Notes: generated from the sequence alone by a model not told the origin. A stretch of 10,058 nucleotides of DNA from an uncultured Clostridia bacterium (GCA_934615235.1 CAKTTL010000097.1:1-10058), one strand, 5' to 3'. Numbered from the stretch's first letter, positions 1 to 6,586 are shown. Numbers and translations: made by a program.

Positions 1-1
1 G

Positions 2-64
2 CGCGATATTGTGCGGTATTGTCCCAAGTTTCCCGACGCTGAAATGGCGGAAAAGATGCCGTGA
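2..64 (+). CDS. Possible C-terminal end of an unidentified protein (partial)
   Basis: The second plus-strand frame is open from the window edge to a TGA at 62-64 and would encode about 20 residues ending DAEMAEKMP. A stretch this short can be open by chance. The only support is indirect: a dispersed intergenic repeat starts within 3 bases of this stop, and other repeats in this window also begin just after stop codons. I do not recognise the peptide and assign no function. Confidence 0.3.
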   Translation, partial: RDIVRYCPKFPDAEMAEKMP

Positions 65-66
65 TG

Positions 67-91
67 GAGTCTCAGGGAATTTTTCAGATAC
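67..91. repeat. 25-base dispersed repeat module, copy 1
   Basis: This 25-base stretch is identical to 2729-2753. Here it is only a half-element: the matching inverted arm that makes the second copy a perfect palindrome is absent. It directly abuts the palindromic repeat at 93-141, giving a composite of two repeat modules. It lies between the possible plus-strand gene end at 64 and the lepB terminator. Confidence 0.8.
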
Positions 92-92
92 A

Positions 93-141
93 CCCTAAGC
101 CCCCCGCCAGAGAACTGAGTTCCCTGGACCTTCCACTTTTT
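93..141 (-). repeat. Dispersed palindromic repeat, copy R1 (degenerate)
   Basis: Read on the minus strand, this closely matches the plus-strand repeat starting at about 8545. The shared order is an A-run, GTGGA, a 9-bp hairpin with a TCA loop, a G-run and TTAGGG. The hairpin arms are 107-115 and 119-127 in plus coordinates. One arm has a C-to-T change that turns a G-C pair into a G-T wobble, so the stem is kept. Similarity ends after TTAGGG, and the second hairpin of the other copies is missing. Confidence 0.75.
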
Positions 142-163
142 ACTCAAAAATACGCAAACATAC

Positions 164-193
164 AAAAACGGCGTCCCTTCCGGGTCGCCGTTT
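164..193 (-). terminator. Intrinsic terminator downstream of lepB
   Basis: On the minus strand, an 8-bp stem (AAACGGCG with CGCCGTTT; plus coordinates 166-173 and 186-193) runs into a short T-run. It begins 12 bases after the lepB stop codon, which fits the end of the DUF951-lepB transcript. Confidence 0.8.
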
Positions 194-205
194 CCTTTTT
201 CCAAT

Positions 206-811
206 TTACTTCACCGTTCTCGCATTCTTGAACGGGAACGCCACGCATCTCACATGTCCCTTAATCTGCTCCCTCGAAATCGGCCCGATAATATGACTGT
301 CGTTCGACGAAGAGCGGTTATCGCCCAGAACGAAATATTCGTCGTCCTTGAGCGTATACGCCTGCATGTTATAGTTCGCTTTATTCGTGATATACGGCTC
401 GTCAATCGCCTCTCCGTTCACGTACAGCGTCCCGTTCAGCATCGACACCGTATCCCCCGGCAGGCCGACCAGCCGCTTGACAAAGTTCGTCCGCCCGCGT
501 TCCGGATAGTGGCAGATGATCACGTCGAACCGCTCCGGCTCGCCCAGCAGATAGTCGTACTTCGTCACGATCATGTATTCGTTATCCGCCAGCGTATAAT
601 CCATCGAATGGCCGTCCACCCGGACGGGTTCAAAGATAAACGTGCGAATCACCAGCGCCAGCGCAATCGCCACGGCAAAGGTGAGAATCCAGCTCAAAAT
701 TTCCTGTCCCACGGTCTTTTTCTTTTCTTCTTTTTTGTTTTTCGGCTGTTCCGCCGTCTCGGGCGCGGCCTGCGCCTCGGTCTCCGGAGCCGCCTGCGGC
801 TTATCTTCCAT
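206..811 (-). CDS. lepB: Type I signal peptidase
   Basis: This 201-residue membrane serine protease cleaves signal peptides from proteins exported by the Sec and Tat routes, acting on the outer face of the cytoplasmic membrane. A charged, Ala/Pro/Glu/Lys-rich cytoplasmic N-terminus (about residues 1-35) precedes one membrane segment (about 38-60). The catalytic serine is S69 in GHSM and the general-base lysine is K112 in FVKRLVGLPGD. The conserved box GDNRSSSNDS starts at 163. All family motifs are present and the length is typical of Gram-positive enzymes. The frame extends 50 codons upstream, but that extension overlaps the DUF951 gene and has no family similarity. I chose the ATG at 811 because the conserved protein begins there and AAAGGA lies upstream. 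The DUF951 stop is 5 bases upstream, so the two are probably co-transcribed. Confidence 0.96.
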   Translation of the reverse strand: MEDKPQAAPETEAQAAPETAEQPKNKKEEKKKTVGQEILSWILTFAVAIALALVIRTFIFEPVRVDGHSMDYTLADNEYMIVTKYDYLLGEPERFDVIICHYPERGRTNFVKRLVGLPGDTVSMLNGTLYVNGEAIDEPYITNKANYNMQAYTLKDDEYFVLGDNRSSSNDSHIIGPISREQIKGHVRCVAFPFKNARTVK

Positions 812-816
812 CGTCG

Positions 817-1026
817 TTACACATCCTTTCCCGTCGCATCCTCCGGGCGGGAGACAAGGCGCTTGACGCGCTTGAAGAAGGCTTCGCGATCCAGCATGAC
901 GATACGCCCGCACCCCGAGCAGCGGATTTTGATATCCGCGCCCGTGCGAATGACCGTCCATTCCTTCGCTCCGCAGGGATGCGCCTTGCGCATTTCCACC
1001 ACGTCGCCAAGCGTTACGCCGTCCAT
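817..1026 (-). CDS. DUF951 family small cysteine-containing protein
   Basis: This 69-residue cytoplasmic protein matches the DUF951 pattern known from Firmicutes: a GDVVEMRKAHPCG segment (residues 7-19), then an RTGADIKIRCSGCGR segment (28-41) and a basic C-terminal helix. C18, C36 and C39 (HPCG plus CSGCG) could bind a metal. The family is small, conserved and of no established biochemical function known to me. The frame is open 21 codons further upstream, but the ATG at 1026 starts the conserved domain and has GGAGGGG 4 bases before it. A consensus promoter lies just upstream, and lepB follows after 5 bases, making a likely two-gene operon. Family membership is recalled from pattern, not searched. 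Confidence 0.88.
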   Translation of the reverse strand: MDGVTLGDVVEMRKAHPCGAKEWTVIRTGADIKIRCSGCGRIVMLDREAFFKRVKRLVSRPEDATGKDV

Positions 1027-1060
1027 AAACCCCTCCGCCGTCGGTCGGATGATGTTATTC

Positions 1061-1089
1061 AGTATATCACGTCCGCCATTTCGTTTCAA
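1061..1089 (-). promoter_or_regulatory. Promoter for DUF951-lepB
   Basis: On the minus strand, a -35 TTGAAA (1084-1089) and a -10 TATACT (1061-1066) are separated by exactly 17 bases. This fits a housekeeping sigma-A promoter. It begins 5 bases after the stop codon of the upstream secreted-protein gene, so DUF951-lepB can be expressed separately from that gene. Confidence 0.75.
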
Positions 1090-1093
1090 TGGG

Positions 1094-2686
1094 TTACTTC
1101 ATAATCTCCGGCATCAGCGTCTCCTGATAATCCCACGTGTTGTCCTCCGCCGTGCGGAAGATCACGCAGTCGTCGGCCGTGCCGACCATCACGCGGGAAA
1201 TCTTCTCCGTGCCGTATTCCTGCATCGCCTCAATCAGGCCGGTCAGCGAGAACACGCGCTCGTAATAGATCGGCGCGTTCATCGTCAGCGCGATTTCCGT
1301 CACGCCCAGCTCGGCGTATTTCTCCAGCGCCGCGGGGGTCGATTCCAGCGTCAGGAACTCCTGCGATTCCCTCGCGATCAGCACCAGCCGCACGCCGTCT
1401 TCGGCCTGCATCAGCCGTTCGCGGAAGCTGAGCTTTTTCTCATACGTCGCGTTCCACAGCGTGGTCTTGTAATCGCGCCCGTTCACGTTCATCTGGGAAA
1501 CGTAATCCTTCACAACCTTCACGCCGTCAAGAGACGTGACCATTTCATCCGCGCTCAGCGCGGATTCCTTCGCGATAAACCGCGCGTTCTCGTCCAGCTG
1601 TTCCAGCGTCGTATGCACCAGCGACGGAATCGCCGCCGACGGATCGGTCTCCACCTTCGCCGCGGCCATGCTGACAAAATTCTCCTCGCCTTCGATGGAG
1701 CCGCCCTCGCGCTGCAGCGGTTCGGCGTCCGTTTCGCTGTAGCTGCCGCCATAGAGGACGGGCGAGCCCTCGATCACGGCGCTTGCGCCGTCGAGCGCCA
1801 GCGCCGCCCCGGCCGTCGCCCCGGAGCCGCCAAAGAACATGCTCGTGCCGGAAACCGTCACGTTCGCCGTCTCGCCGGCCTTCGCGCGCACAATCCGCGC
1901 GCCCGCGCCGCCGGTAATCCCCGCGCCGCCCACGAGCACCGCCGTATCGCCGATGGCGATGGGCGCGATTTTTTCGCACTTCTCGCACGGCACGGAAAGT
2001 AGACCGCTGCCGCTTTCATACAGGCCGCCGCCGCCCGCCAGCTGCGCCATGCCGGAAACGGAGACCTTCGCGCAGGCGGGCGCGTACAGGCCGCTGCCGC
2101 CCTCGTTCGTGCCCGTCCCGCCAATGAGGGACGCGTTATCCGTCAAAAGCACGCTTGCGCTGCAGCCGTCCACACACGCGCCGCTGCCGCCACGCTCGCG
2201 GCCCACGCCGCCGCTGGCATACGCCTGGCCGCGCAGAATCAGCCCGCACCCGTCGCCCACAAGCGCCACGCCGTCGCCGCCCGCCGCGCCGAACTGGCCC
2301 GCACGGCCGCCCGTCGCGCCGCTGCGCCCGGAAAGCACGGCGATCGCGCCGTCCTTCACCGTCAGCGCCGCTCCGCCGTCCGAAGTCTCCACGCCGTTGG
2401 CGCCGCAGAGAATCGTATCCTTGAACACGACGGTGCCGCGCGCGACGATCAGGCCGCCGGTCAGCGTGTTGCCGCCGCCCTCGATGGTCAGCGTGCCGTC
2501 GCTCTCGAGCGTTTCACCCTCGGGCACGGTCATGGAATTGAGAATCGTCACCGTCGTCGCGCCCTTATCGAGCTGGGCGCGCACGTCCGCCCACGTCGCC
2601 TCGGGCACGGCGGGCTTTCCCGCCAGCCCCGGCAGCGCCAGGGACAGGATGAAAATCAGAATCAACGCAAACGCAGTCTTTCGCAT
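1094..2686 (-). CDS. Secreted protein with Gly-rich beta-helix-like repeats, function unknown
   Basis: This 530-residue protein has a Sec signal peptide (basic MRK, hydrophobic core about 6-19, likely cut after PGLA at 19-22). Residues 45-110 alternate hydrophobic and polar in short strands (TLTIEGGGNTLTGG, GTVVFKD), as in right-handed parallel beta-helix proteins. Residues 155-320 hold degenerate repeats of 27-35 residues, each with GGxG, often GGSG, then a Val/Leu/Ile strand. GG pairs start at 159, 189, 218, 253, 286 and 313. Cysteines recur in the repeats (C171, C175, C205, C234, C237). The C-terminal 190 residues are non-repetitive and mixed alpha/beta, with no domain I recognise. No anchor, LPXTG motif or transmembrane helix is visible at the C-terminus. 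The frame opens with an in-frame TTG at 2698, but the ATG at 2686 fits the signal peptide and has AGAGG in front of it, though close (4 bases). A role in carbohydrate binding or at the cell surface is only a guess. Confidence 0.85.
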   Translation of the reverse strand: MRKTAFALILIFILSLALPGLAGKPAVPEATWADVRAQLDKGATTVTILNSMTVPEGETLESDGTLTIEGGGNTLTGGLIVARGTVVFKDTILCGANGVETSDGGAALTVKDGAIAVLSGRSGATGGRAGQFGAAGGDGVALVGDGCGLILRGQAYASGGVGRERGGSGACVDGCSASVLLTDNASLIGGTGTNEGGSGLYAPACAKVSVSGMAQLAGGGGLYESGSGLLSVPCEKCEKIAPIAIGDTAVLVGGAGITGGAGARIVRAKAGETANVTVSGTSMFFGGSGATAGAALALDGASAVIEGSPVLYGGSYSETDAEPLQREGGSIEGEENFVSMAAAKVETDPSAAIPSLVHTTLEQLDENARFIAKESALSADEMVTSLDGVKVVKDYVSQMNVNGRDYKTTLWNATYEKKLSFRERLMQAEDGVRLVLIARESQEFLTLESTPAALEKYAELGVTEIALTMNAPIYYERVFSLTGLIEAMQEYGTEKISRVMVGTADDCVIFRTAEDNTWDYQETLMPEIMK

Positions 2687-2710
2687 ATTTCCTCTCAAAA
2701 TACGTTTTTA

Positions 2711-2759
2711 TGGGGCGTATCTGAAAAAGAGTCTCAGGGAATTTTTCAGATACGCCCCA
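2711..2759. repeat. Perfect 18-bp palindrome containing the 25-base repeat, copy 2
   Basis: The arms at 2711-2728 and 2742-2759 are perfect inverted complements, with a 13-base loop. The loop plus part of the right arm (2729-2753) is identical to the 25-base stretch at 67-91. No T-run follows on either strand, so it is not a standard intrinsic terminator. It lies in the leader of the secreted-protein gene, directly against that gene's predicted -10 box. It could be a mobile or REP-like palindrome, a leader structure, or a terminator for the upstream small gene. Confidence 0.85.
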
Positions 2760-2768
2760 AGTATAGCA
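2760..2768 (-). promoter_or_regulatory. Candidate extended -10 promoter for the secreted beta-helix protein
   Basis: On the minus strand the sequence TGCTATACT forms a TG-extended -10 element (TATACT at 2760-2765). No good -35 is seen 16-18 bases upstream, which is tolerated by extended -10 promoters. Transcription would start at about 2753, inside the palindrome. This is sequence inference only. Confidence 0.5.
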
Positions 2769-2812
2769 CATACGCCGCGCAAAGAAAAGCGGCAGAAACT
2801 GGCAGCGAAAGG

Positions 2813-3067
2813 TTACCACTTTCCCGGCACGTCCGGGCATCTCTGGTTTCTCTTCGCCGCCCGCGCCTCTACGTAGCAACCGCACAGGGCGCAGGTGCCG
2901 TTTCTCAGCCGCGCGCACGCGCGGCAAATTTCAAGCCGTTCCGCGTAAACCGGCGCGTCCGCCAGCGCTTCTGGCGGCAGCGCCGCAAGATATTCGCGGA
3001 TAATTTCATACAGCGGCCGCCCGTCCTCCATCTCGGCGAGCAGGCAGCGGCAGATCCTTTCGCCCAT
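2813..3067 (-). CDS. Small cysteine-rich protein, DUF6171-like
   Basis: This 84-residue soluble protein has an N-terminal helical half (CRCLLAEMEDGRPLYEIIREYL) and a C-terminal cysteine cluster. The cluster has CRAC, then CALCGC, then a terminal CPDVPGKW, suggesting a small zinc-binding fold. From memory this resembles DUF6171, a family from Clostridia with the order CxxC...GxCxxCGC...CP...W. The name is a pattern-based call, and I know of no established function. The open frame runs 28 codons further upstream, but the ATG at 3067 has GGAGGG 8 bases before it and a -10 box overlaps the extension. It stands alone at the head of the minus-strand block, divergent from glnS. No clear intrinsic terminator follows it. 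Confidence 0.78.
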   Translation of the reverse strand: MGERICRCLLAEMEDGRPLYEIIREYLAALPPEALADAPVYAERLEICRACARLRNGTCALCGCYVEARAAKRNQRCPDVPGKW

Positions 3068-3092
3068 GCGCTCTTCCCTCCTCTTTCGCGTT

Positions 3093-3101
3093 ATTATAGC
3101 A
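3093..3101 (-). promoter_or_regulatory. Extended -10 promoter for the DUF6171-like gene
   Basis: On the minus strand TGCTATAAT gives a consensus -10 (TATAAT, 3093-3098) with a TG extension. A TTGACT upstream is 22 bases away, too far for a normal -35. The predicted leader would be about 20 bases and contains the GGAGGG ribosome site. Confidence 0.65.
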
Positions 3102-3137
3102 TGTTCGCCGCGATGCGGCCAGTCAAGCAAAATTTTA

Positions 3138-3166
3138 TTGTAATTCTTCATCTTTTGCGGTATACT
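3138..3166 (+). promoter_or_regulatory. Promoter for glnS
   Basis: A -35-like TTGTAA (3138-3143) and a -10 TATACT (3161-3166) are separated by 17 bases. The glnS start is 34 bases downstream. The leader is short, which leaves no room for a T-box or other large leader riboswitch. Confidence 0.65.
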
Positions 3167-3200
3167 GTTCTATCATTTCGAAAGATCAGGAGGCGTTCCC

Positions 3201-4874
3201 ATGGAGGAAGCGAAAGAAGCGCGCACAAACTTTATCTGGGATTTCATCGATGAAGACCTCAAAGCGGGCAAGAACGACGGCAAGGTGCATACCCGCTTCC
3301 CTCCGGAACCCAACGGATACCTGCACATCGGCCATACCAAAGCGCTGTACATCGACTTTATGACCGCAAAGCGGTACGACGGCCTGTGCAACCTGCGCTT
3401 TGACGACACCAACCCCGCCAAGGAAGACACCGAATACGTCGACGGCATCCAGGAAGACATCCGCTGGATGGGCTTCGAATGGAACGGCGGGCTGTATTAC
3501 GCGTCCGACTATTATGAGAAGATCTATCAGTACGCCGAATCGCTGATCGAGCGCGGCCTGGCCTATGTAGACGAGCTGACGCCCGAACAGATGACCGAAT
3601 ACCGCGGCACCCTCACCGAACCGGGCAAAAACAGCCCCTGGCGCGACCGTCCCGCAGAGGAAAGCCTGCAGCTTTTCCGCGATATGCGCGCCGGCAAGTT
3701 CCCCGAGGGCCGCTATATTCTCCGTGCGAAGATCGATATGGCCTCGCCCAACATGAACATGCGCGACCCCACGATCTACCGCATCGCCTATAAGGCGCAT
3801 CACCGCACCGGCAACGAATGGTGCATCTACCCGATGTACGATTTCGCCCACCCCATCAGCGACGCGCTCGAGGGCATCACGCATTCGCTCTGCTCGCTCG
3901 AGTTCGAAGCGCATCGCCCGCTGTACGACTGGGTGGTGAACGTATGCGGCTTTAAGAACCCGCCGCGCCAGATCGAATTCGCCCGCCTCAATCTCACCCG
4001 CACGGTCATGAGCAAGCGCTACCTGCGCCGTCTGGTCGAGGAAGGCTACGTTTCCGGCTGGGACGATCCGCGCATGCCCACGCTGTGCGCCATGCGCCGC
4101 CGCGGCTATACGCCCGCGTCCATCCGCAACTTCATCGAGCGCGCCGGCATCAGCAAGGCCGACTCGGTGGTCGACCTGGCGCTGCTGGAAGCCTGCGTCC
4201 GCGACGACCTGGGCGCGACCGCGCCGCGCGCGATGGCCGTGCTGCACCCGCTGAAGGTAACGCTGACCAACTGGCCGGAAGACAAATTCGAAACCATCAC
4301 GCTTGAAAACCATCCGGATCATCCCGAGATGGGCACGCACGAGCAGCGCTTCGGCCGCGAGCTGTACATCGAACAGGAAGACTTCATGGAAGACGCGCCG
4401 AAGAAGTTCTTCCGCCTCAAGCCCGAAGGCGAGGTTCGCCTCAAGGGCGCGTACATCATCAAGTGCGAAGAGGTTGTCAAGGACGAAAACGGCAACGTCG
4501 TCGAACTGAAATGCACCGCCGACCTCGACAGTCACAGCGGCTCCGAGGGCGCGGCCCGCAAGGTCAAGGGCACGCTGCACTGGGTCTGCGCGGCGGACGC
4601 GATCCCGTTCGAAGCGCGGCTGTACGAGCCGCTGCTCAACGACGAAACCGAAACCGAGGACGGCGAGGACGCGCCGGACAAGAAGGACTTCATCGCCCGC
4701 CTCAACCCGAACTCGCTGACGGTCGTTTCCAACTGCATGGCCGAAAAATGGCTGGGCGAAGCGAAGACCGGCGACAAGTTCCAGTTCCTGCGCATCGGCT
4801 ATTTCTGCCTGGACAAGGACGGCTTTGTCTTCAACCGCGTCGTCAGCCTGAAGGACAATTCGAAAAAATTCTGA
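3201..4874 (+). CDS. glnS: Glutaminyl-tRNA synthetase (GlnRS)
   Basis: This 557-residue class Ic synthetase joins glutamine to tRNA(Gln) using ATP in the cytoplasm. The Rossmann catalytic domain opens with RFPPEPNGYLHIGH (residues 32-45), which contains the HIGH motif. LRFDDTNP follows at 65-72. The KMSKS-type loop is TVMSKRYL (268-275). The sequences GNEWCIYPMYDFAHPISD (204-221) and EFEAHRPLYDW (234-244) match GlnRS rather than GluRS. The C-terminal half (about 345-557) is the beta-barrel anticodon-binding region, and the length is normal for bacterial GlnRS. The ATG at 3201 has AGGAGG 7 bases upstream. Many Firmicutes lack GlnRS and make Gln-tRNA(Gln) by amidation, so its presence beside gltX is worth noting; acquisition by transfer is possible but not shown. 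gltX follows 125 bases downstream. Confidence 0.97.
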   Translation: MEEAKEARTNFIWDFIDEDLKAGKNDGKVHTRFPPEPNGYLHIGHTKALYIDFMTAKRYDGLCNLRFDDTNPAKEDTEYVDGIQEDIRWMGFEWNGGLYYASDYYEKIYQYAESLIERGLAYVDELTPEQMTEYRGTLTEPGKNSPWRDRPAEESLQLFRDMRAGKFPEGRYILRAKIDMASPNMNMRDPTIYRIAYKAHHRTGNEWCIYPMYDFAHPISDALEGITHSLCSLEFEAHRPLYDWVVNVCGFKNPPRQIEFARLNLTRTVMSKRYLRRLVEEGYVSGWDDPRMPTLCAMRRRGYTPASIRNFIERAGISKADSVVDLALLEACVRDDLGATAPRAMAVLHPLKVTLTNWPEDKFETITLENHPDHPEMGTHEQRFGRELYIEQEDFMEDAPKKFFRLKPEGEVRLKGAYIIKCEEVVKDENGNVVELKCTADLDSHSGSEGAARKVKGTLHWVCAADAIPFEARLYEPLLNDETETEDGEDAPDKKDFIARLNPNSLTVVSNCMAEKWLGEAKTGDKFQFLRIGYFCLDKDGFVFNRVVSLKDNSKKF

Positions 4875-4892
4875 TCTGATTTTCCGCGCAGG

Positions 4893-4922
4893 GCGCGGAG
4901 GGGTTTCGCCGCCTCTCCGCGC
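4893..4922 (+). terminator. Hairpin after glnS, possible weak terminator
   Basis: An 11-bp stem with one G-T wobble (4893-4903 with 4912-4922) and an 8-base loop begins 18 bases after the glnS stop. Only TTT follows, so termination may be partial and some transcripts may continue into gltX. Confidence 0.5.
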
Positions 4923-4937
4923 TTTGCAGCGTAAAAG

Positions 4938-4957
4938 AAAAAAGGCGCGAAAGCGCC
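4938..4957 (-). terminator. Terminator-shaped hairpin facing the minus strand, between glnS and gltX
   Basis: On the minus strand GGCGC, a 4-base loop and GCGCC are followed by six T and then more pyrimidines. There is no minus-strand gene upstream that it would serve. On the plus strand it has a GAAA loop and lies 42 bases before the gltX start. It may block antisense transcription or may be a chance structure. Confidence 0.45.
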
Positions 4958-4999
4958 CCTGAAAATATTACTACGATTCACTCAAAGGAGAATTTCGCC

Positions 5000-6442
5000 A
5001 TGAAGGAAGTCCGCACCCGTTTCGCCCCCAGCCCGACCGGTTACCTGCACCTGGGCGGCCTGCGCACGGCGCTGTACACGTACCTCTACGCCCGCCGCAA
5101 CGGCGGCAAGTTCATCCTCCGCATCGAGGATACCGACCAGGAGCGCGAGGTTGCCGGCGCGGTGGACATGATCTACCAGTCCATGCACCTGGCCGGCCTG
5201 ACCTATGACGAAGGCCCGGACGTCGGCGGCGATTACGGCCCCTACATCCAGAGCGACCGCAAGGCCATCTATCAGGAATACGCCTGGAAGCTGGTCGAAA
5301 AGGGCGCGGCGTATCCCTGCTTCTGCACCAAAGAACGCCTTGACGAGGCCCGCAAGGCCGCCGAAGCGAAGGGCGAAACCTTCAAGTATGACAAGCACTG
5401 CCTGCATATCCCGCTGGAAGAGGCGAAGAAGCGCATCGCCGCGGGCGAGCCGTACGTCATCCGCCAGAACATCCCCACGGAAGGCAAGTGCGGCTTTGAC
5501 GACGTGCTCTTCGGGCATATCGAGGTCGACTGCGCCACGCTGGACGACAACGTCCTGATGAAGGCCGACGGCCTGCCCACCTACAACTTCGCCAACGTCG
5601 TGGACGACCACCTGATGGCCATCAGCCACGTCATGCGCGGCACGGAGTATCTCTCCTCCTCGCCCAAATACGACCTGCTCTACGACGCCTTCGGCTGGGA
5701 AAAACCGGTGTACGTCCACCTGCCCGTCGTCATGAAGGATCAGACCCGCAAGCTTTCCAAGCGCTACGGCGATCCGTCCTTCGAAGACCTGCTGCATCAG
5801 GGTTATCTGCGCGACGCGATCATCAACTTTATCGCGCTTCTGGGCTGGAGCCCGCGCAACGATCGCGAGTTCTTCACCCTTTCCGAGCTTGAGCAGATTT
5901 TCGATCTCGAGGGGCTGAACAAGTCCCCCGCCATTTTCGACGTGAACAAGCTGCGCTGGATGAACGGCGAATACGTGCGCAAGCTGTCCTTCGAAGAATA
6001 CTACGAGCTGGCGCTGCCCTGGTTCGAAAAGGCCGGCGTCGGCCATGTGGACACGCGCCGGCTGGCCGAGCTGATGCAGGGCCGCACCGAGGTTTTCGGC
6101 GACATCCCGGAGATGGTTCATTTCCTCGCCGAAATGCCCGAATTCGACAACGAGCTTTACACGCACAAGAAGATGAAGACCGATCCCGCTGTCGCCAAGC
6201 AGGCGCTGACAATGATCCGGCCTGTGCTTGAGGGCATCGACGACTGGACGGAAGCGAACATCCACGACGTCGTCATGGCCGCCGTCGCCGAAAGCGGCAT
6301 GAAAAACGGCCAGGTGCTCTGGCCGCTGCGCATCGCCATCTCCGGTCAGGCCAGCACCCCCGGCGGCGCGTTCGAAATCGCCTACCTGCTCGGCAAGAAC
6401 GAAACGCTCAAACGGCTGAACCAGTCGATGGAGAAATTGTAA
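5000..6442 (+). CDS. gltX: Glutamyl-tRNA synthetase (GluRS)
   Basis: This 480-residue class Ic synthetase joins glutamate to tRNA(Glu), a cytoplasmic reaction needed for translation and for tetrapyrrole synthesis where the C5 route exists. The N-terminus RFAPSPTGYLHLGGLRTALY (residues 7-26) carries the HIGH-equivalent HLGG. RIEDTDQER follows at 41-49, and the KMSKS-type loop is RKLSKRYGD (250-258). C107, C109, C134 and nearby Y130/H136 match the zinc-binding insertion of bacterial GluRS. The C-terminal part, from about 300, is the helical anticodon-binding cage and includes LNKSPAIFDVNKLRWMNGEY (306-325), typical of clostridial enzymes. The ATG at 5000 has AAAGGAG 9 bases upstream. I see no clear promoter in the 125-base gap after glnS, so co-transcription is likely. 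tRNA specificity (Glu only or also Gln) cannot be read from sequence with confidence, but the neighbouring GlnRS would favour a discriminating enzyme. Confidence 0.97.
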   Translation: MKEVRTRFAPSPTGYLHLGGLRTALYTYLYARRNGGKFILRIEDTDQEREVAGAVDMIYQSMHLAGLTYDEGPDVGGDYGPYIQSDRKAIYQEYAWKLVEKGAAYPCFCTKERLDEARKAAEAKGETFKYDKHCLHIPLEEAKKRIAAGEPYVIRQNIPTEGKCGFDDVLFGHIEVDCATLDDNVLMKADGLPTYNFANVVDDHLMAISHVMRGTEYLSSSPKYDLLYDAFGWEKPVYVHLPVVMKDQTRKLSKRYGDPSFEDLLHQGYLRDAIINFIALLGWSPRNDREFFTLSELEQIFDLEGLNKSPAIFDVNKLRWMNGEYVRKLSFEEYYELALPWFEKAGVGHVDTRRLAELMQGRTEVFGDIPEMVHFLAEMPEFDNELYTHKKMKTDPAVAKQALTMIRPVLEGIDDWTEANIHDVVMAAVAESGMKNGQVLWPLRIAISGQASTPGGAFEIAYLLGKNETLKRLNQSMEKL

Positions 6443-6450
6443 GAGAACGT

Positions 6451-6488
6451 CGGAGGGAACTTCTTTCAGGAGAAAGAAGTTCCCTCCG
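6451..6488. repeat. Perfect 17-bp palindrome after gltX
   Basis: The arms at 6451-6467 and 6472-6488 are exact inverted complements with an AGGA loop, starting 8 bases after the gltX stop. The stem top, GGAGGGAAC with GTTCCCTCC, recalls the GGGAAC/GTTCCC arms of the repeats elsewhere in the window. No T-run follows directly, so it may be an intergenic palindromic repeat or an RNA-stabilising 3' structure rather than the terminator itself. Confidence 0.75.
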
Positions 6489-6518
6489 AACCTCCTTCAA
6501 GAAAGCCTGCTTTTTATT

Positions 6519-6560
6519 CTCCCCCGGCGCGCAGAGGGCGCGCCGGGGGAGCGTTTATTT
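6519..6560 (+). terminator. Intrinsic terminator downstream of gltX
   Basis: A perfect 14-bp GC-rich stem (6519-6532 with 6538-6551) and a 5-base loop are followed by CGTTTATTT. The T-run is on the plus strand, so it serves gltX. It comes after the 17-bp palindrome and ends just before the terminator of the converging tRNA operon. Confidence 0.75.
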
Positions 6561-6586
6561 GCGGGTATCGGGTATGGGATAGAGGA

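Noticed and set aside
812..961. 50-codon N-terminal extension of lepB
   Set aside because: It overlaps the DUF951 gene, is unlike any signal peptidase N-terminus, and a good start with a ribosome site exists at 811.
254..2002. Long plus-strand open frame (582 codons) opposite lepB, DUF951 and the secreted protein
   Set aside because: It is antisense to three well-supported genes, is rich in Arg/His as expected for a shadow frame in GC-rich DNA, has no recognisable domain and no ribosome site.
1839..2876. Plus-strand open frame rich in Pro/Ser/Ala opposite the Gly-rich repeats
   Set aside because: The Pro/Ala bias is the reverse-strand reflection of Gly codons in the beta-helix gene; there is no start signal, and it runs through the palindrome and into the DUF6171-like gene.
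3186..4580. Long minus-strand open frame opposite glnS
   Set aside because: glnS is unmistakable on the other strand. The shadow frame has Val/Ala/His-rich composition and no family motif.
4875..4999. T-box or other leader riboswitch before gltX
   Set aside because: The gap is only 125 bases and holds two small hairpins; I see no T-box consensus, specifier stem or paired terminator/antiterminator on the plus strand.
4982..6265. Long minus-strand open frame opposite gltX
   Set aside because: It is a shadow of gltX for the same reasons.
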